Source: Rhabdophis nuchalis | Taxonomy: Eukaryota > Chordata > Lepidosauria > Squamata > Natricidae | Direction: 5' to 3' | Assembly (NCBI GenBank): GCA_039707465.1 | Contig: CM077643.1 | Span: 40,974,105 to 41,038,104 of the forward strand | Length of the DNA: 64,000 bases | Shown here: in pieces, positions 1 to 11,850 of the stretch | Layout: each line of letters opens with the position of its first letter | Position numbering within the stretch: the first letter of the stretch is position 1 | The notes under the pieces: model-generated | Told to the model about the DNA's origin: nothing | The model's database searches: none | The model's input: the letters and a program-made list of their open reading frames with translations, nothing else | Program-made: the position numbers and the translations under genes

Positions 1-899
1 AAAGAACAATTTAAAGAATATACGTAGAGTGTTTCACATGGCGGACACCAGGATTTGTGCAAAGAGAAAATGGTAAGGTGATATTTGGTAGATGATACCA
101 GTATAAATTAGATTTAATTCTATTACCTTTCTCTTTTCCCAGGCCTTTAATTCCTTTGTTTACTGGGGTTTTTTTCACTAATAAAGGCAAAAATATGTGT
201 GTCCCAGTGTTGGAAGAAATGTCCATCTGGGTTCAGTTCCAAGTGGGGAAAAAGACACTGGATTCATGGAAGTTGCTTGGAAAGAAGGGTTATGGATGGT
301 AGACAGGACTGCATGGTAGGAGGTCCTGGGGAAAAAGGGGGTCACATGTCTTGAAGATCTTTAAGAAAAAGGGAAGAGATGCTGAGAGAGCCTGAGTTTT
401 ATATCCTCTCTTGGAAACCTTAGAGTTTCCTGTTCCTGTCCAAGAAATTTATCCCATTGGCTGTCAGAGTCCCAGGGGGCAGGGATCTTAGCTAACTTTG
501 CAGGCTGTGTCCCAGGCTTGGTTAAATCTTGATGTAATCACCCCAGGTGCCACGTGGTGAGTTCTGTTGTTAGATGGATAGAGGACTAATCCAATCATGT
601 CCTGAGGGCCATGTCTTAATCCCATCATCCTGGATCTGAAGGGGGTAGATCTTTGTTATGTTGAATAAACTGGCTCAGGCCTTAATGGTCCAGTGACCAA
701 GTTGGGGAGGATGAGTTTCTGCCTCCCTTTTACGGGAAATATTCTGCCCTTTTAATATTTCCTAAAATATCTTATTTCCCTAGACGAGAGGTGGGTGCTG
801 ACTTCCTACACCAGGATAATGTTGCATGGATTGCACCTGTGATTGTATAGAATAGACAGGGAGGAAACTAGATTGCAAGAACACAAGTGAGCGGTCAGA
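1..899. other. No recognisable gene
   Basis: Only short chance frames. The TTCCCTAGACGAGAGGTGGG region near 776 has the feel of an old LTR or repeat, but I cannot place it. Confidence 0.4.
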
Positions 900-1310
900 A
901 AAGGAGACCCAAACTTGTTGGTAGCCTCACATTGCAAGGAACAAGGACATACATTCAGTTTTGCAGCTATTAAGATTGTTAGCCATGCAATAACAAAGAT
1001 AGCCAGGGATATGATTAAAGCCTGGGAGATGGGACCCTTATCAGTCAACAGGAGTGCTGATTTATCACCAGCTTATCAGGTACTTAGGAGCAGAGGGCTT
1101 GGCAGCACAAAGAAACACCAGCCAATCACCAGCCACCAACACACCAATTAAACAATAGGAAGGCACCACATAAATACGACTCAGAATAGCCCAAAGCAAA
1201 TATCCAGTAGGGAGAAGTTCCCTGAAGATGGCCTTCAGCATGAGTCCGAAACTCAGATGAATAAACCTCTGGCCTGATTTCCAAACCAGATTTGATCTTG
1301 CTCTATTTTT
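900..1310 (+). other. Possible solo LTR
   Basis: CACATAAATACGACTC could be a TATA region and GATGAATAAACCTC (about 1256) a poly(A) signal. The spacing of CTGAAGATGGC and TCCGAAACTCAG before it is LTR-like. No TG...CA boundaries or target duplication were confirmed. Confidence 0.25.
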
Positions 1311-2526
1311 TTTTCTTGTTTTCTGTTTTGTTTTGTTTTTAATCCCCAAAAGAAGATAAGACACAAACCAAAATAGGAATCATGTGCACTGAAATACACC
1401 TTTTTTAATATTTGATGCAGGACAGTTTCTAGAACTAAAAAGAACTTGAGGATTCTTCCACGTCCATCATGATTTTTAGCTGTTTCATATTTTGACCCCA
1501 ACAAAGAAGGCGGAAAGCCCGCTCAGCTGGACTCTTCTCTTCCCTTGTTTTGAAAAGCCAATATCAAAATATCCCATATAAATATTAGTTACATTACTTG
1601 GGAAGATTGTTATCCTGACAATTTTATCTGCCCCTGCTAACTTATTGTGGAATTTTATATTAGCTGTTTATATTCCAAGCTCCCCAGTTCGTTGAGTTGG
1701 GCAGCTCCATAAATTTGATGAAATCAATAAAGGACGGTATTAATCATGGCAATATATAAGTAATGGAATGATGGTTTCTTATAAACTCTAAGGAACTCAA
1801 CAAAATGACAAGCTCATTCAAACATAACATTTGCTTGGTTTTGATGGCAAATAAACTCATTTGCACATTTTTTTTTAATGCCCTGTGAATGGAAGGAAAA
1901 TTTTGAATAATCCTAGAAGGGTGCAAAAACTGCTATTAATTAGCAGTCTTTTAACAATGGTAACTGAAGATGGAATTAACCCAAACTCTACTCCAAAAAA
2001 AAAAGGATAATCCTTTTCAAAGCAGCAGAATTGTTTTATAATAGATAGGAGACAGACCTTCATTCCTGGATTTTTATCTAATTAAAAGTAAGCTTTCCTT
2101 GATTATCCAAATCTAATTTACAGGATATCATACCACCAACTAAATTAACAATGCTAATAAAAAAAAGTGGGCATTTAGATCTTTTTAGGTGAAGGAAGAA
2201 GCTGAAATTGTCATTTTCAGTAGAACAAGTCACCCTCACCAATTGTTTATGTCGATTGTTATGCCAGTGCTATTCCCCACTTGCTGACTGGGGAATTCTG
2301 GGAGTTGAAGTCCACACCTCTTCAAGTTGCCAAGGTAGAGAAACACTGCTTTGTGTCACAGTGCAGAACAGAGGTGGAATCCTGCTTGCTGTCCCTATTC
2401 TAACTACTACTCTGTACATAGAAGAGGTAAAGCTGGAATAACAAAAGCAACCTGTTATTTGGAACTTCCTGCTAATTGCCCACAGTAATGATTCCTCTGG
2501 CTCAGAAAATTTCTATGTATTGATAG
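1311..2526. other. No recognisable gene
   Basis: AT-rich. Contains a hAT-MITE relic (GGGGAATTCTGGGAGTTGAA at about 2290-2310) and nothing else I can identify. Confidence 0.5.
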
Positions 2527-2534
2527 ATCTAAAG

Positions 2535-2650
2535 TAGGGGTGTCAAACTCATGGCGTCATGGCAGCGTCACATGACATATCACGACTCCCCCCTCCCCGT
2601 GCTAAACTAGGTGTGGGTGTGACGCATCTGGCCCGTATGCCACATTTTTG
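2535..2650. mobile_element. hAT MITE, GGGGTGTCAAAC family
   Basis: Begins TAGGGGTGTCAAACTC. Flanked by ATCTAAAG (2527-2534) and ATCTAGAG (2651-2658), 7 of 8 matching. The same family recurs at 16.7, 21.1 and 22.5 kb. Confidence 0.7.
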
Positions 2651-2934
2651 ATCTAGAGAAATAAGAATAATTTAAATTCTTGCATATTCACCTCTCTTTC
2701 TCTATCCTTGTCTTTGGTCTGCCCTTTATCCCAGTGTTCTGAAGTTAGCCAGTATTTAAGAAACAAACATCAAGCTATATTTTGAACTAAGTAGCCTGTA
2801 TGCTTGATCTAACCTGGATAGAGAGATTGACCAGGTGTGTGGCAATGCAAACTAAACCCGAAATGACTCGCTGTAATTTCTCAACTCTCACAAGATGCTG
2901 GATAAAGCTAGAAAGGGACTGGATAGTTTATAGT

Positions 2935-3535
2935 TCAGGGTATGCATAAACAGAGGGATAGAATCTAGATCACGTGAAGTGTTAATGCCACTGTATAGTG
3001 CCTTGGTAAGGCCACACTTGGAATACTGCATACAGTTTTGGTCGCCACGATGTAGAAAAGACGTGGAGACTCTGGAAAGAGTGCAGAGAAGAGCAACCAA
3101 GATGATTAGGGGACTGGAGACTAAAACATTTGAAGAACGGTTGCAGGAGCTGGGTATGTCTAGTTTGATGAAGAGAAGGACCAGGGGAGACATGATAGCA
3201 GTGTTCCGATATCTCAGAGGGTGCCACAAAGAAGAGGGAGTCAAACTATTCTCCAAGGCACCTGGGGTCAGGACAAGAAGCAATGGGTGGAAACTAATCA
3301 AGGAGAGAAGCAACTTAGAACTAAGGAGAAATTTCCTGACAGTTAGAACAATTAACCTCTGGAACAGCTTGCCTCCAGAAGTTGTGAATGCCCCAACCCT
3401 GGAAGTCTTTAAGAAGATGTTAGATAGCCATTTGTCTGAAATGGTATAAGGTTCCTGCCCAGGCAAGGGGTTGGACTAGAAGACCTACAAGGTCCCTTCC
3501 AACTCTGCTATTGTATTGTATTATTGTATTGTATT
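2935..3535 (+). mobile_element. CR1 LINE 3' end
   Basis: Open frame of 156 codons with LYSALVRPHLEYCIQFWSPR, LERVQRRATKMIRGL, RGDMIAVFRYLRGC and LWNSLPPEVVNAPTLEVFKK, the CR1 RT C-terminal region, ending at a stop at 3447-3449. The CR1 3'UTR follows (CTACAAGGTCCCTTCCAACT) with a (TTGTA)n tail. Confidence 0.9.
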
Positions 3536-3763
3536 GCAGTAAACTCACCAATGGTCTAACATGTTGTGTGAACAATGTTATTAAAGCAAGCTTTACAGGA
3601 AAGTGTTTTGTTTGTTTGGAATGCTGATGTCCAACAACTGTGCTGGGCCCCAACAGATGATCAGCATTAAGTAATCTGTCTCTGAGATGTATAAACATCT
3701 ATAACCAACTAGCATGGTTACATTTTTCTCTCTTGGGCACTCATAGTGTAATACTTCTCACCC

Positions 3764-3903
3764 TGAGGGGTTCTTGGTGCTTTCTGAGTTTGCTTGCTCT
3801 CTTGCAGATGTTTCATCAACCTAGGTAACAGCATCAGTGGTAGTCTAGACGTAATAAAACATCTGCAAGAAAACAAGCAAGCTCAGAGAGCACCAAGGAC
3901 CCT
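3764..3903. repeat. Inverted repeat, about 50-base arms
   Basis: TTCTTGGTGCTTTCTGAG at the left is repeated inverted at the right (CTCAGAGAGCACCAAGGA), as is CTTGCAGATGTTT. It looks like a fold-back repeat of unknown class, with no clear target duplication. Confidence 0.75.
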
Positions 3904-4186
3904 TCCTTTCAACCCTGTTAGCTACAAATATTCTCCTTTATTGGTACTTCTCACTCTCTCTTGTTTTCTTTTACAGTTGAATTTCCCTTTCTCTTTCATT
4001 AAATACAGAGAGTTTTCATTTCAGTAGAACAGCAGCAGTAAGTTTTCCCTTCTCCGTGTTGTCACTATCTGAGAGTCTTCTGTCGGCCATTACTTCATAG
4101 CAATATGCATTTTGGATGACTTGATATTAGAAAATGAAAGAGGCCTTCCTTTCCTTCATTCTGTTCGTGCTACAGATTCTCTAGGG

Positions 4187-4378
4187 CAGGGGTCTCCAAC
4201 CTTGGCAACTTTAAGTCTGAAGGACTTCAGCTCCCAGACTTCTCCAGCCAGCATATTTTGTATGGTTCAAGGAAGCTGCTGTGGCCTAGAGCAGGTGTCT
4301 CCAACCTTTGCTGGCTGGAGAAGTCTGGGAGCTGAAGTCCTTCAGACTTAAAGTTGCAAAGGTTCCTGGAGGCCCCTG
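4187..4378. mobile_element. hAT MITE, fold-back
   Basis: Starts CAGGGGTCTCCAACC and ends GGAGGCCCCTG, with perfect CTCTAGGG duplications at 4179-4186 and 4379-4386. The arms (CTTCAGCTCCCAGACTTCTC and its complement) form a hairpin around a loop near 4255-4290. Confidence 0.85.
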
Positions 4379-4467
4379 CTCTAGGGCTCCTGGGCTAAGC
4401 CAAATATCAATGGCTTTGAAGAAGTAAAAAAATAAGCTAAAGGAGTCCCTGCAGACTTTACTCCACT

Positions 4468-4733
4468 AGTTGTTGCCAACTATAGGGGACAATGTTCCAT
4501 TTCTGCAGTCATGTAGCCAGCATGACATGACGGAGTGTTGCTATCTTCCCAGCAAAGGGGTTACCCATTTATCTATTTGCATTTGCATGCTTCCAAACTG
4601 CTAGGTTGGCAGGAACTGGGGCGAGGATGGGAGCTCACCCTATTGCATGGTGTTCGGGCCTTGAACTTGGGCTGCTTGCTTTCCAGCCGACAAGCCCAGT
4701 GTCTCAACCACTGAGCCACGGTGCTGCCAGCTT
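4468..4733 (-). mobile_element. Sauria-type tRNA-derived SINE
   Basis: The minus strand begins GGCTCAGTGGTTGAGACACT (A-box-like) and continues with TCCTGCCAACCTAGCAGTTT, a sequence shared with the copies at 11.2 and 35.7 kb. The end is degraded. Confidence 0.8.
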
Positions 4734-5534
4734 TGAAGAAGAGAAACAAAAATTCTTCATCCAACTTTGATTCATTTGCAAAGGTGATCTCAAAGTGACC
4801 TAATTGCAAAGTATCGATATGATTTCCTTCAGCTATCAATTTTTCTGGCACTATGTAATTTCCCTAAAAATGTTGAAAGATTACAGTTATTTGATATGTT
4901 TCTTGACATTGATACCTTGTGCTAGAGTGAGTTTTCGATTACAGATTTATCTTGCAGTCTCCAGAAATGGGAATTAGCCACAGATTAAATGCTTCACGTG
5001 GGTTTGGACAATACTAAATATAAGTCTATGTATATAAAAGTGAAATACCACTCATGCATCATCACAAATTCTCCAAACCGTAAAGCCTACAAACTTGAAA
5101 TTTGGCATGTATGTTCCTCTTGGCATCTAGGTGCTTGCTAAGAAAGGATTTTTCAAAATGACCATCAGATCATTAGTATTTCTTATATTATTAACACACT
5201 CTGATGCTTTATTTGTAAAAGTTTTTTTTATTTTTTTCCTCTTAAAACAAACATTTCCTCATTCATTAATCAGTGTGTTGTCTGAGTACATTTTTGTGTG
5301 TGCCATAACAGGTATAGCTTACCACCAAATTCTTTTGATACATCTGTTCTTATAATACTATTCCCCTCCCAACTTGAAAAGAACTCTGTTCCAACTGCCA
5401 CTTGGATGTGGGCGTGTTCAACGCAGATGTGAGCATTTCCAGCCTGTCATCTGGTCTGCATGCTGGGAGTTCTACTCTGCATGCTGGGAGTAGACATTCT
5501 ACTCCCCCTCCCCACCTACAAATACACTGATGCT

Positions 5535-6475
5535 AAGGAGTTAGACTAAGGGAGAGAAGTGGATAAGATAGAGGGGCCTTGGTGGGGCAAGCCTTAGGGA
5601 GAGAAGTGAATAAGATAGGAGAGGCAGAGGCGTAGCGTGGGGGGTGCAGGGGGGGCCGGCCGCACCGGGCGCAACATCTGGGGGGGCGCGCTCCAGAGAC
5701 CCGACTCGGAAGCTCTCCTCCGCGGGTCTCTGGAGTTGGCGGCGGCGGCGCCTGGGCCGGCGAGAGTCGGGGAGCGAACAGCGGCCAGTAGGGGCCAAAC
5801 CCTCCCGGGCCATCCCCCGGCTGAGGCCAGCGCCGGCTCCTCGCACCCGCCAGCGCCACCCGAGGGGGCCAGGCGAGACTTAAAGGCGCAGGTCTTTCGA
5901 AGCAACGGCCGTGCGGAGACCCTGGAAGACTCCTCCGTTCCGAGCCAGCCAGAGGAGCGGCGACCTGGGCCCCGCGGCGGCCCGGGAAGACCCTCTTGCC
6001 CCGGCTTTCGGGCCGTCGCCCTCCATAGAAAGGAGCGTCGGGTGTCCCAGGCCTGCACCACGCAAAGGGCGCCCGCTTCTCCCCAAGGCGAGGCAACGAG
6101 TGTCGGACCCGGATGGCCGAGCCCTTTGGGCAGCGGCTGCCCGCCGGATCCTCACGGGAGGTGCGTGGGCTCGACACCACAAGAAGAGCTGCCTCCCCCG
6201 AGTGCTAAAATCCACGGGTTAGGGGGCGCAAATTACTTGCCTTGCCCCAGGTGCTGACAATCCACGCTACGCCACTGAGGAGAGGTCTCTCCGGGGCAAG
6301 CCTGAGGGAGAGAAATGAATAGGATAGGACTGGCCTCTCCGGGGCAAGCCTGAGGGAGAGAAGAGGAATAGGATAGGACAGGTTTCTGTTGAGGGAGAGA
6401 AGGGGATAGGATAGGGGAAGCTTCTGTGGGGCAAGCCTGAGGGAGAGAGGGGAAGAGGAGAGGCCAAGCATAACT
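5535..6475. repeat. Minisatellite, unit about 45 bases, split by a hAT element
   Basis: Units containing GGGGCAAGCCTGAGGGAGAG then AATAGGATAGGA occur at about 5540-5624 (two) and 6286-6475 (four). The GC-rich hAT element interrupts them. Confidence 0.85.
5625..6277. mobile_element. GC-rich hAT-type element
   Basis: Inverted ends CAGAGGCGTAGCGTGG and CAGTGGCGTAGCGTGG with a perfect AGGAGAGG duplication (5617-5624, 6278-6285). The 653-base body is strongly GC- and CpG-rich, unlike its surroundings. It is open in several frames on both strands, but none resembles a transposase, so the frames are attributed to low stop-codon density. It sits inside a minisatellite. Confidence 0.85.
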
Positions 6476-7620
6476 ACTTATTAGTTTTCAAGCTGTAAGT
6501 GCCAGTTTAGCAAGCCCAATCATATAGTTTCCTAGCGAAGCCCAGTTATCTAGCTAGTATCTAAATACTGTATGTCTAATTTTAAGGCAGAGTGGGAAAC
6601 CTGTAATCTCCAGGGCACCTCTGTACTACAAGTCCCAGTATCCCTTATTGTTTACTGAGCTGGTGGTAGTTCAACATTTTTTTTCATTTTCATTTAAACT
6701 AAAAAGACGATGAGCTGATCCCAACTGGAATCTGGGATCCCTGCATGCAAAGCAGGTGCCCCAGCTTTGAGCTATGGCCACTAGGCAGATTCATATTCAA
6801 AAGCTCTTGTTGTAATTGCCTGGCTTGAAGTCCAATTCATTCTGAGTCTTGACAAACTATTTGAACATCTTGTAATGGAATTATTTCTCAAGCTGTATTA
6901 GCAATAACTGGAAATGATTCCTTGACAGTAATTAAGACTGCCGAACATAGGCTGCAAAAACCCAGACCAAAACTAGAGGGCACCAAAAAGATTTCAAAGT
7001 TTCTGCTGTCAACAGGATTTTTTGCAGCCCAGTTCTGGCAGCCTTAATAATGATCCTTTGATGGCAGCTGCTGAAAAGCATGAATAGGGCAAGAAGAGAA
7101 ATGGATAACCTCTGTGTGAGTTGCCATAGCTACTAGACGTATTTATTCTCTGACGTCCAGTTGAATTCCTTTGCATCAGAATTTCTTCTGCTCTGGGTTG
7201 TGTCTCTCATATTCCTCCCTGAGTAAAGCCAAGCTCTGTAATCATATTCAATCATCCAAATTAAGTTGCCTCTAATATTCATGACTAGGGACTCTGGTAT
7301 CCAATCAAGTGCAGGAATGGGGATGTATGAATCAGTAGAAAGCTTGGTCTGTGTCAGGATTGCATGTATTTATAGATTTCTCTGTGTGTTCTTATTTCTT
7401 CAAGACTCGTTTTAAAAAAAGAACTCCCCCCCCCCCAAAATCTTAAATACAGTAGCTTTCAAATGAATTTGGCATGCATGTTTCCTGAAAATGTATAACC
7501 CTCCCTCCATATATACATTTTCCTATACAGCTTCTAATACTTTATTTGTGCAAATTCTTTATATTTTATCTATATAATAAAAACGAGACATACATTTTTT
7601 CTCTACTCAGAAAAAAGATT
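6476..7620. other. No recognisable gene
   Basis: Unique-looking AT-rich sequence. A C10 run at about 7426. No frame with family features. Confidence 0.5.
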
Positions 7621-7661
7621 GCTCCCTCCCTCCCTCCCTCCCTCCCTCCTCCGTGTGTGTG

Positions 7662-7720
<59 letters not shown>
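7621..7720. repeat. (CCCT)n then (GA)n microsatellites
   Basis: TCCC units at 7621-7649, a short (GT)n, and (GA)28 at 7665-7720. Confidence 0.95.
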
Positions 7721-7722
<2 letters not shown>

Positions 7723-8033
7723 CAGTGGTGGCACCACCCACATCATGCACACCACCCACATCATGCACACGATGCATGCATACATGCACACGGCATGCAC
7801 ATGCACCATACTTGCCTGCAATGCTTCTGCAAGCCTCCAGCTGCTCGGCGGAGCATTGCGCAGGTGACGTATGTGCCATGCGCATGCATGGAAGTGACAA
7901 AGGCATAAAAGACAAGTAAGAAGCGAGGGCGGGCAGGTGAGCCCTCTGGAGCACAGAACCAGAACGGTATCCGGTACTCCGGGCAGGCTCCGGTGTGCCC
8001 ATACCGGGGTGTACTGGCTGCAACCCACCACTG
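7723..8033. mobile_element. hAT MITE, CAGTGGTGG family
   Basis: Starts CAGTGGTGGCACCACC and ends CAACCCACCACTG. Flanks GAGAGATT and GTGTGATT match at 6 of 8; the left one lies at the edge of a (GA)n tract. The body has GCATGC-rich dinucleotide alternation. Confidence 0.7.
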
Positions 8034-8979
8034 GTGTGATTACAACTTTTGGATACAGGCTGGCCTCTCAGAACTCACCTCATTTAGTAACTAAAAATCC
8101 ATAACATGAGTGCTATAGTATACTGAATCATAATCTAATCAAACTAGCTAGGTTCGCAAAGCACACTAAGAATTCTTCTCCATGGCTCCCATTTGTGTGA
8201 CTGCCAAAATTATACCATCAACACAGATTTTTTGCCCCTATAACAGAGGCGGACAACTATGGCCTCTTTACGATCTGTGGAGTTCAACTTCAATAATTCC
8301 TGCTGGCTCAGGGATTCTGGGAGTTGAAGTCCACACGTCCTAATGAGTTGCCTATCCCTGCTCTACTGTTAATCCCAATCCCTTCTGTTCTGGTGTGTAA
8401 CCAGAGGATGGTATTATTTCCCACATAGAGAATGGGAAACATCTTTTCATTGCTTTTATTGCCATCAGCCATTCACCAATCACAGCCATCAGTCAAAACT
8501 CATCCCTTTGTCCATCACTTTTCCCAGCCTGGGTATCACCTTTGAAGTTGAGAGAGATGGCAAGCAAAGGAGAGGCAGGGAAAGAGGACTTTACCTGCCA
8601 TGTCTCTGGGGGCAGATCTGGAGGAAATCTTATTACAAACTCAATCAACAACTGGATAAGCGTTGTGGGGGGGATGCATGAGATGACTTTGCTATTTTGC
8701 AGAGTGGACAAGCCCCTAGGTAACCTGTTAGCAGTTGCGTTGGCTGCTTTGAACACAGGTGTCATGCTTTTGCAAAAGAGTGCTAAACTCATGTTTCAAA
8801 AGCTACGTAGGGTTTGGTGTTCTTTTGGAAGAGCACTAAACTTGCAGTTACAAAGCAGCCTTTTTAAAAAAGCAAAGAGGAAAGACAGCTTTTCTCTTCA
8901 TTTTCACTCTGCCTGCCTTTAACTTCTGGGAGTTAAAGCCCACGAATCATAAAAGGGCCAAGGTTCCCCACCAAGGTTG
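8034..8979. other. No recognisable gene; hAT relic
   Basis: A degraded hAT MITE lies at about 8247-8362 (CAGAGGCGGACAAC to GCCTATCCCTGCTC). The remainder is unassigned, including a 126-codon frame at 8542-8919 without family features. Confidence 0.5.
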
Positions 8980-8987
8980 CCCTAGGG

Positions 8988-9122
8988 CAGGGGTCTGCAA
9001 AGTCGGCTCTTTTAAGACTGGTGGACTTCAACTCCCAGAGTTCCCCAGCCAGCATAGCTGGCTGGGGAATTCTGGGAGTTGAAGTCCACCAGTCTTAAAA
9101 GAGCCGACTTTGCAGACCCCTG
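8988..9122. mobile_element. hAT fold-back MITE, near-perfect palindrome
   Basis: CAGGGGTCTGCAAAGTCGGC at the left is repeated inverted at the right. Arms of about 67 bases differ at about one position. Flanks CCCTAGGG and CCCTAAGG match at 7 of 8. Confidence 0.85.
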
Positions 9123-9131
9123 CCCTAAGGG

Positions 9132-9617
9132 CAGTGATGGCTAACCTTTTTGTCATTGTGTGCGGAAAGTGTGTTGCAGCGCGCACACCTCCCACAAATA
9201 ATGCAATGCATGCACAACACCCCCCTGCACCCCACCCCCACCTTCGCATGCGTGTGACACCCCCTGTAATCCCTCCACCCCCACACATGAGCATGCAACC
9301 CCTGCGTTCCCCCCCATGCATGCGCATGCGAACCTCACGTGCCCTGTTTTGGGTCTAGCAGGCCTCCCTATAGCTTCCTGGGACCAAAAATGGGAAGGGA
9401 GGTGCTGCCCCCCACGCTCCCCCCCCCATGCATGCACACATGTTCCCTGCCTCCCCACGCATTCATTCACATCTCCCGTATGTGCCCCATCCCTGTGCAT
9501 GTGTGACACTGACCTGAAAATCAGCTGCCAAGCAGGAGGCATGCGCATGCGCGGCGGAACTGAGTTGGGGTGACAACTCATGGGCCTGCAGAGAGGGCTA
9601 AAGGTTCCCAACCCCTG
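9132..9617. mobile_element. hAT element, CAGTGATGGCTAACC family
   Basis: Begins CAGTGATGGCTAACCTTTTT and ends AAAGGTTCCCAACCCCTG. Flanks CCTAAGGG and CCCCAGGG match at 6 of 8. Rich in TGCGCATGCG-like purine-pyrimidine alternation. No transposase seen. It abuts the palindromic element. Confidence 0.7.
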
Positions 9618-9870
9618 CCCCAGGGGATCACCTGATAGCATCACTATACAATAATGGATGAAGCACATTATTAATAATCATAATCAGATTATTACCCACG
9701 TTTTGTTGGCTGCTTAAGAGGGAAAACACCGCTTCAGCACTGGAACAGTTAAGGACAATTTTAAGCCGTTCCCAGTAGCCTGTCTTAGTGATCCAAGTGT
9801 CAATATGTTAAACCTTTTAAGCTATCCCAGTTCTTGCCATGATGGTATGGATTTCCAATCCTGAACACAA

Positions 9871-10672
9871 TTTATATTTATATTTTTATATTTTAATCAT
9901 ATTTATATCCCGCCCTTCTCCACGAAGGACCCAGGGCGGTGCACAGGAATCTAAAAACATACAAAACGATAAATACAAAATTTAAAAACATATTAAATTA
10001 CATAACTGTCCTATGCTAAAATCCCCGATTTAAAACTAAATCTAAAATTTAATTTTAAATCTAAAATAGCCCTGACGGGAGATTAGGCAAGGCCGGCATG
10101 CTGGAAAAGATGTGTCTTTAGACACTGGCGGAAGAGGCGGAGGTCCGAGATGATACGCAGTTCAGGGGGTAGGTCGTTCCAAAGGGCAGGGCCCGCCACA
10201 GAGAAGGCTCTTCCCCTGGGTGTCGCCAGTCAGCATTACCCGGCCGACGGCACCCTGAGAAGGCGCTCTCTGTGGGAGCGGACCGGCCAAAGGGATGTAT
10301 GGGGCAGGAGACGGTCTCGCATATAACTAGGCCCCGAGCCATGGAGTGCTTTACAGATGGTCGTCAAAACCTTGAAGCGCACCCAAAAGGCCACAGGAAG
10401 CCAGTGCAGCTTGTGCAGGATTGGTGTTATATGGGAGCATCGAGAGGCTCCCGTAATCACCCACGCGGCTGCATTCTGGACCAAATTGTAGCTTTCGAGT
10501 GCACCTCAAGGGAAGCCCCATGTAGAGAGCATTACAGTAGTCGAGTCGGGACGTCATGAGAGCTTGAGTGACTGTGCGAAGGGCAGCCCAGTCCAGTAAG
10601 GAGCGCAATTGGCGCATCAGGTGTACCTGATGAAACGCCCCCCTGGCCACGGCTGCCACATGGCACAATGAC
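9871..10672 (-). mobile_element. L2 LINE 3' end
   Basis: Reverse-strand reading gives RLDYCNALYMGLPLRCTRKLQ, then LHWLPVAF, SHRERLLRVPSAG and the terminal FRQ motif in shifting frames, then the L2 3'UTR with CACCGCCCTGGGTCC. Several frameshifts. Confidence 0.85.
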
Positions 10673-11221
10673 ACCTAAGGCCAAATTATGTGTCTTGATG
10701 TCATGGTACAAGCTTTGCCCTTTATACCTGTGTTGCAGTATTGCTTGCAAGACATAATACAATTTATAGCATGACATCAGGATGCATGTTTTTTATTGGC
10801 CTGTCCTGGCAGAAGCTCTGATGATTGGAGAAAGTCACTTCTCACTTTGGTGGTTGGCTTCTTTACCAACCAGCAGAACCATATCAGTTTGAAAAAGAAA
10901 GTATTTTTAGAAGTTATCTGGAGGAACAGCTGCTTGTAAATGCATCATAGCCCAGTGAGTGGTCCCTAAATTGGTATCATCCAGGTGCATTTGTTTATTT
11001 ATTTATAGGGCTCATTGCCCATTTCAATTAGACTATGAGTGGTAGGAGTCCCAGGATTCCTAAAACAACAGTGGGGATTATGGGAACTTAGTAGACTTCG
11101 GGTCACTAGAATGGAGAAGGCTATGATAGAGTGCAACCTGAAGAAAATGTTATGTAAAACTACCCATTTCAAAAACTGCCCTTAGTTTTTACCAAATGAA
11201 TTAACTCTGGTGTAAAGGTTT

Positions 11222-11573
11222 AGTCATGGGGACGTGGCAGCTCAGTAGCTAAGACGCCAAGCTTGTCAATCAGAAAGGTTGGCAGTTTGGCGGTTAGAAT
11301 CTCTAGCACTACATAATGGAGTGAGCCCTCATTACTTGTCTCAGCTTCTGCCAACCTAGCAGTTCGAAGGCACGTAAAAACGCAAGTGGAAAAATAGGGA
11401 CCATCTTTGGTGGTTCCGTGCACCTTCAGCATTTAGTCATGCCGGCCACATGACCACAGCGACGTCTTCGGACAGCACTGGCTCTTCAGCTTTGAAACGG
11501 AGATGAGCACTGCCCCCTAGAGTCAGGAACGACCAGCACATATGTGGGAGGGGAATATTTACCTTTAACAATT
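11222..11573 (+). mobile_element. Sauria-type tRNA-derived SINE
   Basis: tRNA-like head (CAGCTCAGTAGCTAAGACGC, degenerate B box GGCGGTTAGAATC), conserved middle TGCCAACCTAGCAGTTCGAA, and a tail with GGCCACATGACCACAGCGAC and AGAGTCAGGAACGACCAGCA. The tail end resembles Bov-B, the presumed partner LINE. Confidence 0.88.
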
Positions 11574-11619
11574 GTGGTATGAATTCCATCAACTACCAGT
11601 TCCAGCAACTATCAATTCC

Positions 11620-11850
11620 AGCAACTGTTCTTCTGTTTTAGTCTTCAGTCCCCTAATCATCTTTGTTGCTCTTCTCTGCACTCTTTCCAGAGTGTCTACA
11701 TCTTTTTTTAAATGGTGGCGACCAAAACTGGATGCCGTATTTCAAGTATGGTCTTACCAAGGCATTATAGAGTGGTATGAACACTCCACATGATCTTAAT
11801 TCTATCCCTCTGTTAACGCAGCCTAGGACTGCATTGGCTTTTTTTGGCAA
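11620..11850 (-). mobile_element. CR1 LINE fragment
   Basis: The minus strand reads LYNALVRPYLKYGIQFWSPP and then RCRHSGKSAEKSNKDD in a shifted frame, matching the same CR1 region as at 3.0 kb. Truncated at both ends. Confidence 0.8.

Noticed and set aside
5533..6257. Overlapping GC-rich reading frames of 100-215 codons on both strands
   Set aside because: They lie inside a hAT-type element and low-stop GC sequence, overlap each other in several frames and show no domain.
7546..8031. Arg-Glu and Ser-Leu repeat proteins
   Set aside because: Products of translating a (GA)n tract and the adjacent hAT MITE.
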